Below, piece after piece: positions 5,504 through 7,131 of a stretch of 7,131 nt of DNA. Where the stretch lies: the NCBI GenBank assembly GCA_021817025.1, contig JAKAWF010000167.1:1-7131 (forward strand), read 5' to 3'. Positions within the stretch are counted from its first letter, which is position 1; each line of letters starts with the position of its first letter. The DNA comes from a bacterium. Its GTDB lineage: Bacteria > Chloroflexota > Dormibacteria > UBA8260 > Bog-877. The notes under the pieces were generated by a model that ran no database searches, had not been told where the DNA came from, and was given only the letters and a program-made list of their open reading frames with translations. The position numbers were made by a program, and so were the translations under genes.

Positions 5504-6730
5504 GTGATCCTCTTGAGGCGCCGGACGGGGGGTGAGGCCCCCGGTCCGGCGCCCAACTCCAGAGCGGAGGAACGAGGGCACGACGCCTCCGTCGGCGAGA
5601 CAGTCGCCCAGGTGGTGACCGGCGGATTCGGCAGTGTCCCCATCGCTCTTCTGGTCTTCATCTTGGTCATCATGGCCGTGACCGCCGTGCCAGCCATCCT
5701 CTTCAGCGGGACCGGCTTCTTCGGCACCTACTTCAGCCCGGGCAACTACTATCTGGCGCCCACCGTGCACCATGGGATCGCCGCCCCTCATGCGGCCGCC
5801 TACGGGTTTCTCCCCGAGATGCTGGGCACCTTGGTGACATCAGCTCTAGCTCTGGGCCTGGCGGTGCCGATCGCGGTGGGAGCGGTGCTGGTGCTCACCG
5901 AGTGGGTGCCAAGGTGGGCCCAGGGCAGCGTCGGCCTCCTCCTTGAGCTTCTCGCCGGAGTGCCCAGCGTGGTCTTCGGCCTTTGGGGGGTGCTCACCTT
6001 CGGGCCCTTCATGCTGAGCACGGTCTCCCCCGCCCTCACCGGCATCGTAGGAGGATTCCCCTGGCTATTCCCCTGGCTCCCCCAGGGAATGGCCTGGGCT
6101 CTGCTGGGAGTGGCGATCGCGGCCTTCGTCGTCATCCGCGCCTCCGTGCACGGCCACCAACGCCGCGGGCTGCTCCGGCTGTCCGCCATAGTCGTGTTCA
6201 TATCGCTGTGGGGGGCGGCCGCCCCATGGTTCACCGGCGAGGTGAACACAGCTGGTGGTGTGCTCACCGCGTCGCTGGTGCTCGCCCTCATGGTCGTGCC
6301 GATCATCGCCGCCACCACTCGGGAGTTGGTCCGCCGAGTTCCGGTTCTGGCCAAGGAGGGCTCGCTGGCGCTGGGCATGACCCGGCACGAGACCGCCAGG
6401 GTGGTGACCCTCCCCTACATCTCGACCGGGGTCCTGGCCACCTCGCTCCTGGGATGGGGTCGGGCCATCGGCGAGACCATCGCCATGTTCTTCATCATCG
6501 GCAACATCTTCACCGGGATCCCGGTGAACATCTATCACAGCGGGGCGACGCTCTCCTCGCTGATCGCGGGCACCCTGGACGGCGTCCTGCAGGCGAAGAC
6601 CGACGTCAGCGCTCTGTTCGCCGCGGGCCTCTTCCTGCTGGTCATCAGTCTGCTCAGCAACTTCGGAGGTCGCCTGATCATCCGCCGCGTCGCCGGCGAC
6701 CAGGCTCTCCCGGTGGGCCGCGGTGTCTAG
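5504..6730 (+). CDS. pstC: Phosphate ABC transporter permease PstC
   Basis: This is one of the two membrane subunits of the phosphate channel. Segments in order: a polar N-terminus (1-44), TM1 (46-68), a loop with FSPGNYYLAP, TM2 (about 106-134), TM3 with LLAGVPSVVFGLWG (about 140-168), later segments with LTASLVLALMVVPII (254-268), the EAA coupling loop LALGMTRHETARVVTLP (near 288-304) and RAIGETIAMFFIIGN, whose GETIA form marks PstC rather than PstA. At 408 residues it is about 100 longer than the common 300. Much of the excess is an inserted stretch at about 187-247 with two further hydrophobic segments (196-213 and 226-240). The GTG at 5504 has only a weak ribosome site, but no better in-frame start exists before the conserved part. 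A strong hairpin covers codons 5-17. Its stop overlaps the start of pstA by 8 bases. Confidence 0.92.
   Translation: MILLRRRTGGEAPGPAPNSRAEERGHDASVGETVAQVVTGGFGSVPIALLVFILVIMAVTAVPAILFSGTGFFGTYFSPGNYYLAPTVHHGIAAPHAAAYGFLPEMLGTLVTSALALGLAVPIAVGAVLVLTEWVPRWAQGSVGLLLELLAGVPSVVFGLWGVLTFGPFMLSTVSPALTGIVGGFPWLFPWLPQGMAWALLGVAIAAFVVIRASVHGHQRRGLLRLSAIVVFISLWGAAAPWFTGEVNTAGGVLTASLVLALMVVPIIAATTRELVRRVPVLAKEGSLALGMTRHETARVVTLPYISTGVLATSLLGWGRAIGETIAMFFIIGNIFTGIPVNIYHSGATLSSLIAGTLDGVLQAKTDVSALFAAGLFLLVISLLSNFGGRLIIRRVAGDQALPVGRGV
5517..5553 (+). promoter_or_regulatory. Very strong stem-loop at the pstS-pstC junction
   Basis: GGCGCCGGAC (5517-5526) pairs perfectly with GTCCGGCGCC (5544-5553). After one G-G mismatch, GGGGG (5528-5532) pairs with CCCCC (5538-5542) around the loop TGAGG. 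That gives 15 pairs, nearly all G-C, in 37 bases. It begins 13 bases after the first base of the proposed pstC GTG, and no T-tract follows. It probably limits entry of ribosomes or RNA polymerase into pstC, or shields the pstS message from 3' decay, giving more PstS than permease. The structure is seen directly; the role is inferred. Confidence 0.65.
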
Positions 6731-7131
6731 CCTCAGATTCCGTGCGCCGAACAGCGGCCTGTCGCGCCTCGATGACGGCTTGGACTGGGCCCAGAGGTCG
6801 CCGCTGATCCGCCGGATGCGCAGCGGCGCCTTCTGGGGGCTATGCGGCCTGGCCCTGCTGGCGATCATCGTGCCGCTGCTGGACATGGTCTGGACCCTCA
6901 TCTCGCAGGCGGCGCCGCTGCTCAACCTCAACCTCTTCACCCACGGGAGCGCCATCGATCCGGCCCACCTGAGCGCCCCCATCGGCGTGGAGGACGGCAT
7001 CCTGGGCTCACTGCTTCTGGGTCTGGGCGTGCTGATCGTCGCCGGGATCATCGGGGTGCTCGCCGGCCTCTACATCGTGGAGTTCGCCCCGCCCCGTCCC
7101 CGAGCGGTGATGCGCTTCTGCTCCGAGGTCC
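6723..7131 (+). CDS. pstA: Phosphate ABC transporter permease PstA, 3' truncated
   Basis: This is the second channel subunit, running off the right edge after 136 codons. The GTG at 6723 lies inside the end of pstC (GTGTCTAG, 8-base overlap), so translation is probably coupled. A polar, Arg-rich N-terminus of about 35 residues is followed by TM1 (about 36-60, with LALLAIIVPLLDMVW). An external loop of about 30 residues follows, then GVEDGILGSLLLG leading into TM2 (about 93-118) and GVLAGLYIVEFA. The G-I-x-x-S/T-L-L-L plus GxLAGxYxxE pattern is the usual second membrane region of PstA. The EAA loop and the GETAP motif that would settle PstA against PstC lie beyond the window. The call therefore rests on this pattern and on position after pstC. 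Confidence 0.85.
   Translation, partial: MSSLRFRAPNSGLSRLDDGLDWAQRSPLIRRMRSGAFWGLCGLALLAIIVPLLDMVWTLISQAAPLLNLNLFTHGSAIDPAHLSAPIGVEDGILGSLLLGLGVLIVAGIIGVLAGLYIVEFAPPRPRAVMRFCSEV

Noticed and set aside
4537..5727. Long open frame (396 codons) on the - strand opposite pstS and the start of pstC
   Set aside because: It is opposite firmly identified genes, has low-complexity Arg/Gly/Val-rich composition and no recognisable motif; such frames are expected in GC-rich DNA.
6065..7051. Open frame (328 codons) on the - strand opposite pstC and pstA
   Set aside because: Antisense to conserved membrane-protein genes, with Asp/Gly/Arg-rich composition and no family resemblance.

Overview
The DNA is GC-rich throughout, uses GTG starts freely and codes almost entirely on the + strand. 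A DUF1707 protein and a C4 zinc-ribbon protein next to RNase H point to an actinobacterium-like lineage (Actinomycetota, or a deep neighbour such as Acidimicrobiia or Dormibacterota). The exact group cannot be read from this window.

Left block (1-1745): a tight three-gene run. It holds the 3' end of a coiled-coil/zinc-ribbon protein, a stand-alone type I ribonuclease H overlapping it by 4 bases, and, 5 bases further on, a lipoprotein of the GH114 endo-alpha-1,4-polygalactosaminidase family. A stem-loop spans the end of this run.

Middle block (1746-3312): a small DUF1707 membrane protein that looks leaderless (a TACAAT box 6 bases before its GTG), then a poor stretch. The poor stretch holds a frameshifted VOC/glyoxalase pseudogene, several GC-rich stem-loops and a gap with possible RNA structure. 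No intact gene is supported between 2436 and 3375.

Right block (3313-7131): a high-affinity phosphate (Pst) ABC transporter operon in the order pstB-pstS-pstC-pstA, running off the right edge. It is preceded by four direct repeats at exact 11-base spacing (CATAACC, CTTAACC, GCTAACT, CATAATC) that look like a Pho box, the last one overlapping a CATAAT -10 element. PstS would capture phosphate outside the membrane, PstC and PstA form the channel, and PstB drives transport by ATP hydrolysis. Notable points are the ATPase gene in first position, an extra pair of hydrophobic segments inside PstC, and a very strong stem-loop over the first codons of pstC that may lower channel-subunit expression relative to the binding protein. 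No mobile element, CRISPR array, tRNA or rRNA was seen.
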